Below, piece after piece: positions 32,393 to 40,303 of a stretch of 64,000 nt of DNA. Under the pieces are notes generated by a model. It saw only the letters and a list, made by a program, of their open reading frames with translations, was not told the origin of the DNA and did not search any database. The translations under genes and the position numbers were made by a program. This DNA is from Nonomuraea polychroma (lineage in GTDB: Bacteria; Actinomycetota; Actinomycetes; Streptosporangiales; Streptosporangiaceae), in NCBI RefSeq assembly GCF_004011505.1, contig NZ_SAUN01000001.1, positions 8,955,501 to 9,019,500 of the forward strand, read 5' to 3'. The stretch's first letter is position 1. Each line of letters opens with the position of its first letter.

Positions 32393-33838
32393 ATGGGCAT
32401 CGCGAACGAGAAGACGGTCAACGCCGTGGTCATTGGCGACGTCATGCTGGATTCGTGGCTGCTCGGCTCGGCCAAACGGCTGGCCCAGGAGGCGCCGGTG
32501 CCCGTGATGAACCTGGAGGCGACCGAGAACGCGCCGGGCGGCGCCGCCAACACGGCGGCCAACCTCGTGGCGCTCGGGGCCCGCGTCCGGCTCGTCGGTG
32601 TCGTGGGCGACGACCCTCCCGGGGAGGAGCTGGTGCAGTCGCTGCGCCTGCTCGGCGTGGAGACGGACCTGGTGACCGTGCCGGGGCGGCGCACCGCGCA
32701 CAAGCGGCGGCTGGTCGCCAGCGGCCAGCTCACGGCCCGCTACGACGAGGAGGACCACGACGTCATCCCGGCCGAGGCCGAGCGGGAGCTGCGGCGGCGG
32801 GTGTCGGCGGCCGTGCGCCGGGCCGACGTGGTGGTGGCCTGCGACTACGGCGGCGGCGTGTTCACTCCCACCGTGCGAGGGGCGCTCGCCGGGGTCGACC
32901 TGCTGGTGGTGGACGCGCACGCGGTGGCGCCGTGGCGGGAGTGCGCGCCGGCCGCGGTGTTGCCGAACTACGCCGAGGTCGTCCGTCTGCTGGGCGACGA
33001 GGACGACGAGGTGGACCGGCCGGCGTACTTGATGGCGCGGAGTGACCGGCTGCTGGAGCTCACCGGCGCCGGGATCGTGGTGACCACGCTGGACGGCGAG
33101 GGCACGCTGATGCACAGGAGCGGCTGCCCGCCGTACCGGACCTACGCCGAGCCCGCGCCGCAGCACATGGCGACGGGCGCCGGCGACACCTACACCGCCG
33201 CCTTCGCGCTCTGGCTGGCGAGCGGCGCGTCGCCGGAGGAGGCGGCGCAGGCAGGCCAGGCCGCGGCAGGCGTGGTCGTGCGCCGCTCCGGAACGGCCAT
33301 CTGCACCCGGCACGACCTGCTGCGTGCCCTGCGCCGCCGAGAGGGCGCGGTGCAGACCCCCGAGCGGCTGGCCGAGCTGCTGGACGAGCACCGGCGCAGG
33401 GGTGAGCGGATCGTGTTCACCAATGGCTGCTTCGACGTGCTGCACCGAGGGCACGTGACCTATCTGGAGGAGGCCGGGCGGCTCGGCGACGTGCTGGTGG
33501 TGGCGGTCAACAGCGATGCGAGCGTGGCCCGGCTGAAGGGCCCCGGACGGCCGGTGAACCCGTGCGAGGACCGGATGTCCGTGCTAGGGGCGCTGAACGA
33601 CGTGGACTACGTGGTCGAGTTCGACGAGGACACCCCGGAGCGGCTGCTCAGGATGATCCGCCCGGAGCTCTACGTCAAAGGCGGCGACTACCTGCCGGAG
33701 ATGTTGCCGGAAGCACCGCTGGTGCGCGCGCTGGGCGGCGAGGTACGCGTGCTCGGTTACCTTCCCGACCGCTCGACCACCGCCATCATCGGCCGCATGA
33801 GATCCCTGCCCGAGCGACTCCTGCCGCCCGAGGTTTAG
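32393..33838 (+). CDS. hldE: HldE-like bifunctional heptose-phosphate kinase/nucleotidyltransferase
   Basis: 481 residues. The N-terminal PfkB/ribokinase domain (about 8-320) has GGAANTAANLVALGARV and the ATP/anion-hole motif GAGDTYTAAFA near 263. The C-terminal cytidylyltransferase-like domain (about 340-475) has FTNGCFDVLHRGHVTYL (HxGH motif). This fusion phosphorylates D-beta-heptose 7-phosphate at C1 and adenylylates the 1-phosphate to ADP-heptose. GmhA, GmhB and HldD are not in the window. The divergently transcribed GT9 gene, 60 nt away, would use the product. Confidence 0.88.
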   Translation: MGIANEKTVNAVVIGDVMLDSWLLGSAKRLAQEAPVPVMNLEATENAPGGAANTAANLVALGARVRLVGVVGDDPPGEELVQSLRLLGVETDLVTVPGRRTAHKRRLVASGQLTARYDEEDHDVIPAEAERELRRRVSAAVRRADVVVACDYGGGVFTPTVRGALAGVDLLVVDAHAVAPWRECAPAAVLPNYAEVVRLLGDEDDEVDRPAYLMARSDRLLELTGAGIVVTTLDGEGTLMHRSGCPPYRTYAEPAPQHMATGAGDTYTAAFALWLASGASPEEAAQAGQAAAGVVVRRSGTAICTRHDLLRALRRREGAVQTPERLAELLDEHRRRGERIVFTNGCFDVLHRGHVTYLEEAGRLGDVLVVAVNSDASVARLKGPGRPVNPCEDRMSVLGALNDVDYVVEFDEDTPERLLRMIRPELYVKGGDYLPEMLPEAPLVRALGGEVRVLGYLPDRSTTAIIGRMRSLPERLLPPEV

Positions 33839-33866
33839 CCGGCGCGCCCTTCGGTAGCCACTGACC

Positions 33867-34328
33867 ATGAACGACCAGGCAAAGGACGCCGGCCGTCAGC
33901 CGATCGTGCGCGCGGCCGCCCGCGGCGCGATCGCTTCCATGGCGATGTCCGGGCTGCGGCAGCTCACCACCTCGCTCGGGCTGGTGGCGCAGACGCCGCC
34001 GGAGGCCGTGATCAAGAAGACCGCGCCTGAGGCGTTCCACCGTGTCCCGGTCGAGCGCCGGCCCGCCGTCGTGGAGGCGGTGCACTGGTTGTACGGAGCG
34101 GGCGGCGGCGCGTTCTTCGGCATGCTGCCGCAGGCGGTGCGCACTCGGCCGTGGGCCGGTCCGCTCTACGGCGTGCTGTTCTGGGCCGGGTTCGAGATGG
34201 CCATCGCGCCTGTCCTCGGCCTGCCCCGCAAGCCGGAGACCGGAGTGGAACGGCTGGCCCTGCTGGCCGACCACATCCTGTACGGCGCCGTGGTGGCCGC
34301 CTCTCCCTGGCCGCACCGCGACCGCTGA
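33867..34328 (+). CDS. Small membrane protein, unknown function
   Basis: 153 residues with three or four hydrophobic stretches: ARGAIASMAMSGLRQL near 15-35, YGAGGGAFFGMLPQAV near 75-95, WAGPLYGVLFWAGFEMAIAP near 98-120 and a final one near 135. It has the flavour of DUF1440/YagU-like inner-membrane proteins, but this is not certain. It begins 28 nt after hldE on the same strand and could be co-transcribed. Confidence 0.65.
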   Translation: MNDQAKDAGRQPIVRAAARGAIASMAMSGLRQLTTSLGLVAQTPPEAVIKKTAPEAFHRVPVERRPAVVEAVHWLYGAGGGAFFGMLPQAVRTRPWAGPLYGVLFWAGFEMAIAPVLGLPRKPETGVERLALLADHILYGAVVAASPWPHRDR

Positions 34329-34333
34329 ACAGG

Positions 34334-35908
34334 TCAGGCCGTAAGGAGCCGCAGCGGGTTCGGCACGGGCACACACCGCATCGCCTCACCCTCGGCGTCC
34401 GTCCACCGCAGGAGCAGGTTGGCTTTGGCCGGAATGTGGGCATCGGCGAGCAGGGCCCGCAGTTCCTCAGGATCGCCGTACTCCTTCGCCGTGCCGGCGA
34501 ACACGGCCCTCGCCCGCGCCCACAACTCGGGCCGCAGCCGGGGATGGCGCGCGGCGAGCGCTCCGGCGATCTCGTAGAGGTTGTTGGTCACCAGGCAGTA
34601 GACCAGCCGCTCCCAGCCGTAGGAACGGCTCACCACGGCCGTGTCCGGGAGCTCGGGATGCCGGTCCGCGAGGATCCTGACGCCCTCGTGATCGCGGAAG
34701 AGGGCCTGGGCGGGCGTGCCGTGCCGGTCCACCGCGATCAGCACGTTCTGCAGGTGGCATTCGAGCACGACCCCATGGCGCAGGTACGCGTGCAGGACCG
34801 GCGGCACCACGTGCTCCAGGTAGCGCTCCCACCACAGCAGCGACCGGTCCTCGTCCAGCCGGTCGAGCGGGTTGCCGGGGAAACCCTCGCTGATCCCCGC
34901 CACCTGCAGCGCCGTCAGCCCGGGGCGCAGGTGCTCGCGCAGCCCGTCCCGTACGATCAGCGCCAGCGCCTCACCGCCGTCCCCGCCCAGCTCCGCGCTG
35001 CGGTAACCGCGGTCGCGCAGCACGGCGGGCCGCGGCACGTGCTCGGGCAGACCGTCGAACGCCCCGTCCACCAGGTCGGCCACCATGCCCAGCCGGTGCA
35101 GGTCACGCAGCCACAGGCGGCGGATGTCGTTCGTGACCCGCACGTCCAGGCTGAACTTGCAGAACAGGTCCGCCTCCGGCAGGTACACCGTGCGGATCGA
35201 CGCGGTCGGCACGGCGACGGCCGTGGTCCTGTCCAGGTGCCGCAGCGGGCCGTCACGCAGCCCGCCGAGCAGCTCCACCTGCCAGGGATGGGCCGGGAGC
35301 AGCGCCAGGCCGTCGCCGGCGGGCGGGCCGAGCCCGTCGAGCGCCTCCGTGTCCCCCTCCGCCACCAGGAACTCCTGGGGCACGCCGAGCAGCGGCAGCG
35401 GAAAGCTCGCGTACGCCTCCGGCGAGTACCGCAGCCACTCCTCCGGCCCGCCCCCGCCGCGGCTCTTGGGCGCCGGGTGGTAACGATGCCCGGCCACAAG
35501 AGCCTGCTCGGACCGCAGGTACGGGTCGGCGGGCGGCGCGGCGGCCTGCCTGGCGGCCAGCAGAACCGCCGTCACGTCCCGGCTGTGGGCGATCTCGGCA
35601 GGCAGCACGTCATTGGACACCCCGGTGCCCGCACGCAGCTCGGCCGCGGTCAGCGAGCTCAGGCCGGCCAGCGACAGCGGACACCAGCCGTCGGGCGTGC
35701 GGAGCGCGGCGGCGGTGGGGAATCGATCGCCTTCGGTCCACACCACGTGACCGGTGGCGGGCAGCGTGTACGTCCCGGGGTCCGGGCCAGGGTGGGCCAC
35801 CTCGCGGAGCAGGCAGTTGAGCAACGCCGTCACCGCGAGGGCTTCGGCGCCTCTCCATGCCTCTCGCTCCGGCCCGGTAGGCGGGAGGAGGCCGTCGGTG
35901 GATGCCAT
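34334..35908 (-). CDS. IucA/IucC-family NIS siderophore synthetase
   Basis: 524 residues. Family motifs include GHRYHPAPKSRGG near 140, LLPAHPWQVELL near 205 (ATP-binding HPWQ), VTNDIRRLWLRD mid-protein and the C-terminal IPAKANLLLR and VPVPNPLRLL. NIS synthetases condense citrate or dicarboxylate units with amines or alcohols using ATP. The protein is shorter than the usual 580-620 residues. Its start is back-to-back with a paralogue. No siderophore transporter, amine-supplying enzyme or export gene is next to it, so the product is unknown. Confidence 0.88.
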   Translation of the reverse strand: MASTDGLLPPTGPEREAWRGAEALAVTALLNCLLREVAHPGPDPGTYTLPATGHVVWTEGDRFPTAAALRTPDGWCPLSLAGLSSLTAAELRAGTGVSNDVLPAEIAHSRDVTAVLLAARQAAAPPADPYLRSEQALVAGHRYHPAPKSRGGGGPEEWLRYSPEAYASFPLPLLGVPQEFLVAEGDTEALDGLGPPAGDGLALLPAHPWQVELLGGLRDGPLRHLDRTTAVAVPTASIRTVYLPEADLFCKFSLDVRVTNDIRRLWLRDLHRLGMVADLVDGAFDGLPEHVPRPAVLRDRGYRSAELGGDGGEALALIVRDGLREHLRPGLTALQVAGISEGFPGNPLDRLDEDRSLLWWERYLEHVVPPVLHAYLRHGVVLECHLQNVLIAVDRHGTPAQALFRDHEGVRILADRHPELPDTAVVSRSYGWERLVYCLVTNNLYEIAGALAARHPRLRPELWARARAVFAGTAKEYGDPEELRALLADAHIPAKANLLLRWTDAEGEAMRCVPVPNPLRLLTA

Positions 35909-35988
35909 GGCGACCTGCTCCTACCGTGTGTACCCATCGCTGGTCAGAGGAAAGCTACACCAGGATGTTTCTGGAAATAGTGGGAAAT

Positions 35989-37656
35989 ATGGGGCAAGTG
36001 GAGAGCGAGTTCGCGGCCGAATTGGCCGTTGTGCGCCCCGACCTGTCGGCCGCCTATGCCGCCGCGTTGCCGGGTGCCCGGGCCGCCGTCCTGGGCCGCC
36101 TGTGGCGCAGCCTCCTGTACGAACCCCTGCCCGGCCTGACCGTGCGATCGCCTGACGGGCGGGGGCAGGCCGTTGTGGTGACGTCCGATGGGCGGCAGGT
36201 GGCGGGGCGGGCACGGCTGCCGTACGACCTGGGCGGCGAACCCGCGCTGTGGCTGGACGGCCGCCCCTGCACGCACCCCGCCGAGCTGCTGGCAGCCCTC
36301 GGCGTGCCCGGCTCTGGACGGCTGGTCGAGGACCTGGCCAACAGCGTCGCCTCCTTGGCCCTGTCGCGCGCGAGCGCCGCCGCACCGTCCCTCTCCGCGC
36401 CGCCCACACCTGTGGGCTACGAGCAGAGCGTGGTCGACGGCCACCCTTACCACCCGTGCTGCCGCAACCGGCCGGGCGTCTCGGTGGCCGAGCAGCTGGC
36501 GTACATGCCGGAGCACCGTCCCGTCGTCGCTCTGGACCTGATAGCGGTGCCTGCCGAGGACTGCCTCGTCACGGGGCCGTGGCCGGCCTCGCTCACCGAC
36601 GGTGACCGGCTGCTCCTGCCCGTGCACCCCTGGCAGACCAAGCATGTGCTGCCCGACCTGGGCCTGCTGCCGTACACAACGGGCGCGATCCCCGCCCACC
36701 CGCTCATGTCCGTCCGCACCCTGGCCCCGCTCGACGGCGGACCGCATGTCAAGACGGCGTTCACCACCCGGATGACCTCGGACGTCAGGGACATCTCCCC
36801 CGGCTCCATTCGCGACTGCGTGGCACTGTCCGACCTGCTCACGGACCTGTCGGCGCGGCTGACCGGCGGCCCGTGCGTGGCCCGTTACCTGGCCGGAGCC
36901 GCGGCCACGGCGAAAGGCGAGCTGAGCGCCGACCTGTCGGCCATGCTCCGCGAGCCGACACCCACCATCGCCGGGCCCGCGACCGTGCTGCCTGTCGCCG
37001 GGCCCGCGACCGTGCCGCCCGTCGCCGGGTCCGCGACCGTGCCGCCCGTCGCCGGGTCCGCGACCGTGCTGCCCGTCGCGGCAGTCACCCGCGAGATGGT
37101 GCGCGACCCGGCCGAGTGGCTGGCGGCGTTCGCCCGCCTGGCCCTGGCCGCCGGCCTGGGCATGCTGGCGCTCGGCGCGGCGCTGGAAGCACACGGCCAG
37201 AACCTGCTGATCGTGATCGACGAAGCTCGCGGAGCTCACGGCCGCGGCCTGCCCGTCCGCCTGGTCTACCGGGACCTGGCCGACATCCGGCTCAGTCCCG
37301 CCAGGCTGGCCCGCAACGGGATCGAGGTCCCGCCGGTCAGCGCCAGGCTGCTCAGCGACGACCCCACCGTCCTGCACGCCAAGCTGTTCGGCTCGCTCAT
37401 CGGCACCACGTTCGGCAGCCTGATCTCGCTGTTCTGCGAGGGCGACCGGGCCGCCGAGTCACGGCTGTGGGCCGTCGTGGCGAGCGCCGCCCGGGAGGCG
37501 TTCGACGCGCTCCCCGGCGGCCCGGACGTGCGGGCCGACCGCGACGCCCTCTTCCGCCCGCACATCATGGTGAAGGCACTCCTGCTCGCCCAGCTCGAAG
37601 GCGCACCGCCAGGCGACAGCTGGATGGAGATCCCCAACCCGCTGAACGCGATCTAG
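35989..37656 (+). CDS. IucA/IucC-family NIS siderophore synthetase with internal tandem repeat
   Basis: About 555 residues. The annotated 35902 start would overlap the divergent paralogue, so an internal start is used: ATG 35989 is chosen, with ATG 35965 and GTG 35998 as alternatives. Motifs are GHPYHPCCRNRPG, LLPVHPWQTKHVL, FTTRMTSDVRDISP, ALEAHGQNLLI and HIMVKALLL, then IPNPLNAI. All conserved NIS parts are present. A 36-residue insertion of four 9-residue repeats (AGPATVLPV type) sits between the two halves of the ATP-grasp-like core. The partner of the divergent synthetase is presumably used in the same pathway. Confidence 0.85.
   Translation: MGQVESEFAAELAVVRPDLSAAYAAALPGARAAVLGRLWRSLLYEPLPGLTVRSPDGRGQAVVVTSDGRQVAGRARLPYDLGGEPALWLDGRPCTHPAELLAALGVPGSGRLVEDLANSVASLALSRASAAAPSLSAPPTPVGYEQSVVDGHPYHPCCRNRPGVSVAEQLAYMPEHRPVVALDLIAVPAEDCLVTGPWPASLTDGDRLLLPVHPWQTKHVLPDLGLLPYTTGAIPAHPLMSVRTLAPLDGGPHVKTAFTTRMTSDVRDISPGSIRDCVALSDLLTDLSARLTGGPCVARYLAGAAATAKGELSADLSAMLREPTPTIAGPATVLPVAGPATVPPVAGSATVPPVAGSATVLPVAAVTREMVRDPAEWLAAFARLALAAGLGMLALGAALEAHGQNLLIVIDEARGAHGRGLPVRLVYRDLADIRLSPARLARNGIEVPPVSARLLSDDPTVLHAKLFGSLIGTTFGSLISLFCEGDRAAESRLWAVVASAAREAFDALPGGPDVRADRDALFRPHIMVKALLLAQLEGAPPGDSWMEIPNPLNAI
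36970..37077 (+). repeat. Four in-frame 27-bp tandem repeats inside the NIS synthetase gene
   Basis: Units at 36970, 36997, 37024 and 37051, each GCCGGG(C/T)CCGCGACCGTG-based and differing at 1-4 positions. They encode AGPATVLPV, AGPATVPPV, AGSATVPPV and AGSATVLPV. The array keeps the reading frame. Confidence 0.95.
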
Positions 37657-38753
37657 GGCGCCAGCTCGGCGACCGGGATGCGGCGGAAGGCGATGCTCTC
37701 GTACGGGCCGAAACTCCCGGTCTCGAACAGCAGGCCCACCGTGTCCCCATCGACCCTGACCAGGTCGGAGTAGGCCGCGGGCAACCCGGACACCGTGTGC
37801 GCGACCCGCCAGGTGACGCCGAGGTCGTCGCTCGCGCGTACCGTCATCACCGCCCGCGCGTCGGGCGCCGCCGGGCCGGAGAACAGCAGCACGTCGGGCG
37901 AGCCACACCACAACACGCTGCCCTCCACCACCGGGCCGACCAGCCCGGCCTGCGGGCGGAACGGCTGCTCCAGCGTCTGCCCGCCGTCGGCGGAGTACGC
38001 GTCGGCCCTGGTGCCGGGGGCGGTCGATTCGGTGCGCGTGTTGAAGTAAACACGCCCGTCGGGCAGTTCGGTGGCCGTGGTCTCGTTGACGTTGACGTAA
38101 CCGTCGGGGTTGTCGTCCACGTAGCCGATGCGCCAGGTCTGGCCGCCGTCGTCGCTGAGCAGCGAGTGACCGCCGTTGTACTTGCCCTCGGTGCCGTTGT
38201 CCTGGCCGGTCGGGGGCAGAGAGTGGTTGGCGGGGACGACGACGCGTCCGGCGTGCTGTCCGCCCCGCAGCTCGATCGCATGGCCGGGCGTGGTCGCGTA
38301 CCAGCGCCACTCCGGCCGCTTCGCGGTGCCGGTGATCTCGCGAGCAGCCGACCAGGTGACCCCGTCGTCCTCGCTGACCTGCACGAACACCCGCCGCCCA
38401 TCGGCCGCGGACACCTGGCCGCGCCGGATCTTCTCCTCAGTTGCCGACGGGCCCTGCCGGACGAACACCAGGACGATCCGGCCGTCGGCCAGCACCACCG
38501 GGGCGGGGTTGCCCGCGGTGCCACGCCGCGGTTCGGTGGCGATCACCTGCAGGGCGCCCCAGGTCTGCCCGCCGTCGGTGGAGCGCTTGAGCACCAGGTC
38601 GATGTGGCCCGAGTCGCCGGCCGAGGCCTGCCGTCCCTCCGCGAACGCCAGCACGGTGCCTGCCTGCGTCACGACCGCCGCGGGGATCCGGTACGTGTGG
38701 TAACCATCCGTCGCCCGCCGGTACGGCACCGACGTGGGGTAATGATCCGCCAT
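37653..38753 (-). CDS. Sialidase-like GH33 family protein
   Basis: 366 residues of six-bladed beta-propeller type. YRIPAAVV (the FRIP-type arginine motif) lies near 22, and Asp-boxes occur as STDGGQTW, SEDDGVTW, SDDGGQTW and SDDLGVTW. GNPAPVVL, FAEGR and a late Tyr (AAYSDLV) fit the GH33 active site. It should release sialic or related nonulosonic acids. There is no visible signal peptide or transmembrane segment, so it would be cytoplasmic or exported by another path. It overlaps the convergent NIS gene by 4 bp (CTAG). Confidence 0.85.
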   Translation of the reverse strand: MADHYPTSVPYRRATDGYHTYRIPAAVVTQAGTVLAFAEGRQASAGDSGHIDLVLKRSTDGGQTWGALQVIATEPRRGTAGNPAPVVLADGRIVLVFVRQGPSATEEKIRRGQVSAADGRRVFVQVSEDDGVTWSAAREITGTAKRPEWRWYATTPGHAIELRGGQHAGRVVVPANHSLPPTGQDNGTEGKYNGGHSLLSDDGGQTWRIGYVDDNPDGYVNVNETTATELPDGRVYFNTRTESTAPGTRADAYSADGGQTLEQPFRPQAGLVGPVVEGSVLWCGSPDVLLFSGPAAPDARAVMTVRASDDLGVTWRVAHTVSGLPAAYSDLVRVDGDTVGLLFETGSFGPYESIAFRRIPVAELAP

Positions 38754-38839
38754 GCGGGCACGCTACGGGCCGCGGGTTAACGACGTCCGACGCCTGTCCG
38801 ACGTGAAGACGAATGAGGCCAGTGGTGGCGGAGAGACAG

Positions 38840-38872
38840 GTGCCGCTGGGGAGCCGGGCTCCTCAGCGGCAC
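38840..38872 (-). terminator. Terminator after the sortase gene
   Basis: A 14-bp stem with one G-T pair (GTGCCGCTGGGGAG / CTCCTCAGCGGCAC) and a 5-nt loop, just downstream of the sortase stop on the minus strand. Confidence 0.7.
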
Positions 38873-38885
38873 GAGGGGTTACGGG

Positions 38886-39515
38886 TCAGCCGGCGAACAC
38901 GATCACGTTGTCGCGGTAGCTGCGGCGCTCGCGGTCGAACGTGCCGCCGCAGGTGATCAGCCGGAGCTGAGTGCCCCTGCCCGAGCTGTAGACCTCCTTG
39001 TCGGGGATGCGGTTCTTCGGATAGCGGGCCAGGCGGTTCACCACGAACGTGACCGTCGTGCCGTCGGAGCGGTCGACGTGGACGCGGTCGCCCTTGCGCA
39101 GCTGGGGCAGCCGGTAGAACACCGCCGGGCCGGTGGTCGAGTCGACGTGGCCGGCGATCACGGCGACGCCTTGCTCGCCGGGTTCCGGTCCCGCCTTGTT
39201 CCATCCCACCCGGTCGAACTGCTTGGGGGCGACCAGGCGGCCCTCGGTGTCCAGCCGCAGCGGGATCACCTTGGTGGAGACGCCGATGGCGGGGATGCGT
39301 AACCGGACCGGGTTGGCGACGTCGGCCCGGCGGGCCGCGGTGTCCGACACGGGGCGGGTGTCCCCGCCTTGTGCCCGAGCCGCCGTCCCCTCGTGAGCCG
39401 AGGACGCCGCGCTGTCGTGGGCGGAGGCCGCCGGGTCGGCGGGCGCCGGAGCAGCGGCACATCCGGCCGCCGCGACCAGCACGCAGGTCGTCGCGACCGC
39501 CAGCAACGCGCGCAC
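38886..39515 (-). CDS. Class F-type sortase
   Basis: 209 residues. The N-terminus has a lipobox-like AAAGCAAA, so the protein is either lipid-anchored or held by its signal helix. The sortase barrel (about 65-209) shows the catalytic His in IAGHVDSTTG, Cys in LITCGGTFD and Arg in RRSYRDNVIVFA. Class F sortases are common in actinobacteria and their substrates are mostly unknown. The GTG start is 2 nt after the stop of the Asp-rich repeat protein, so the two form one operon and that protein is the obvious candidate partner. Confidence 0.87.
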   Translation of the reverse strand: MRALLAVATTCVLVAAAGCAAAPAPADPAASAHDSAASSAHEGTAARAQGGDTRPVSDTAARRADVANPVRLRIPAIGVSTKVIPLRLDTEGRLVAPKQFDRVGWNKAGPEPGEQGVAVIAGHVDSTTGPAVFYRLPQLRKGDRVHVDRSDGTTVTFVVNRLARYPKNRIPDKEVYSSGRGTQLRLITCGGTFDRERRSYRDNVIVFAG

Positions 39516-39517
39516 GG

Positions 39518-40117
39518 TCAGGCCCCCGCGAAGAAGGCGCGCCGCACCCAGTACGCCCCCACGGCCAGCAGCCCACCGCCCGCCAGCGTCAGCGGCACCA
39601 CGGGAACCGACCCGTCATCGGCGCTCCCGCTCCCAGCGCTCACGTTCCCAGCGGTCCCGCTCTCAACGCTCGCGTTCCCAGCGGTCCCGCCCATACCGGT
39701 GTCGACGCCGCCCCGCGGGGCCCCGTCGTCGTCATCGTCGTCGTCACGGGAGGCACCTCCCACGCCGGTGTCGACACCGCCCCTGGGAGCCCCGCCGTCA
39801 TCGTCATCGTCGTCGTCACGCGACGCACCGCCCACGCCCGTGTCGACCCCACCCCTGGGAGCCCCGCCGTCATCGTCATCGTCGTCGTCACGCGACGCAC
39901 CGCCCACGCCCGTGTCGACCCCACCCCTGGGAGCCCCGCCGTCATCGTCATCGTCCCCGCCATCGTCGTCGTCATCGTCGTCCGTGACGGCGGCGACGTG
40001 GACGGAGGCGGGAGCAGCCGCCGCTTGGGCGCTCGTCGTCACGAACATCGCGCCCGTCGTGCCCAGCCCGAGCGCGACCGTGATCGTGAGCAGGATCCGC
40101 CGTGTTGCCTGGCTCAT
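39518..40117 (-). CDS. Asp-rich repeat surface protein paired with the sortase
   Basis: 199 residues. A signal peptide (about 1-33) is followed by an acidic region of alternating poly-Asp runs and a GGAPRGGVDTGVGGASR unit (24-residue period, three full copies plus a variant fourth). A Gly/Ser/Ala spacer follows, then a C-terminal hydrophobic segment (about 172-191) with a short basic tail (VRRAFFAGA). This is the architecture of a wall- or membrane-anchored surface protein, although no LPXTG motif is seen before the helix (the sequence there is VPVVPLTLAGGG). Poly-Asp tracts could bind calcium. The ATG follows AGGAGGAG. Confidence 0.8.
   Translation of the reverse strand: MSQATRRILLTITVALGLGTTGAMFVTTSAQAAAAPASVHVAAVTDDDDDDDGGDDDDDGGAPRGGVDTGVGGASRDDDDDDDGGAPRGGVDTGVGGASRDDDDDDDGGAPRGGVDTGVGGASRDDDDDDDGAPRGGVDTGMGGTAGNASVESGTAGNVSAGSGSADDGSVPVVPLTLAGGGLLAVGAYWVRRAFFAGA
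39725..39940. repeat. 72-bp tandem repeats in the surface-protein gene
   Basis: Three 72-bp units, each coding for GGAPRGGVDTGVGGASR plus seven Asp codons, with a fourth variant unit running on to about 39680. Two units look identical in nucleotide sequence, which points to recent expansion or homogenisation. Confidence 0.9.
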
Positions 40118-40260
40118 GTGAGTCTCCTCCTGACGTCCGCCGCGGCCTCTCCGCGGCTGACCTCAGACTCCTGGGCGGCCGTTGGGCCACTATGAGGGCG
40201 AGATGACAGGTTTCTCACCCGAACACGGCAGGGGGCGCTCGCTGAGCGTCGTACCTCGGC

Positions 40261-40279
40261 GTGAAAGAGTGCATTTCAC
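40261..40279. promoter_or_regulatory. Inverted repeat upstream of the disulfide reductase
   Basis: GTGAAA (40261-40266) and TTTCAC (40274-40279) form a perfect 6-bp inverted repeat with 7-nt spacing, 24 nt before the reductase start. It is a candidate operator. Confidence 0.35.
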
Positions 40280-40303
40280 GGACGAGTGCTTCTGGAGGCT
40301 GGG

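Noticed and set aside
36970..37077. Possible integration or attachment site from the 27-bp direct repeats
   Set aside because: The units are contiguous, in frame inside a gene, and no integrase or mobile-element gene is present in the window.
36873..38780. 635-codon plus-strand frame running through the NIS gene end and the sialidase
   Set aside because: It spans two convergent genes with clear families in other frames; the translation is Arg/Pro/Gly-rich noise.
39725..39940. Possible CRISPR-like or satellite array
   Set aside because: The 72-bp repeats are contiguous, have no spacers and encode an in-frame 24-residue protein repeat with a signal peptide upstream.
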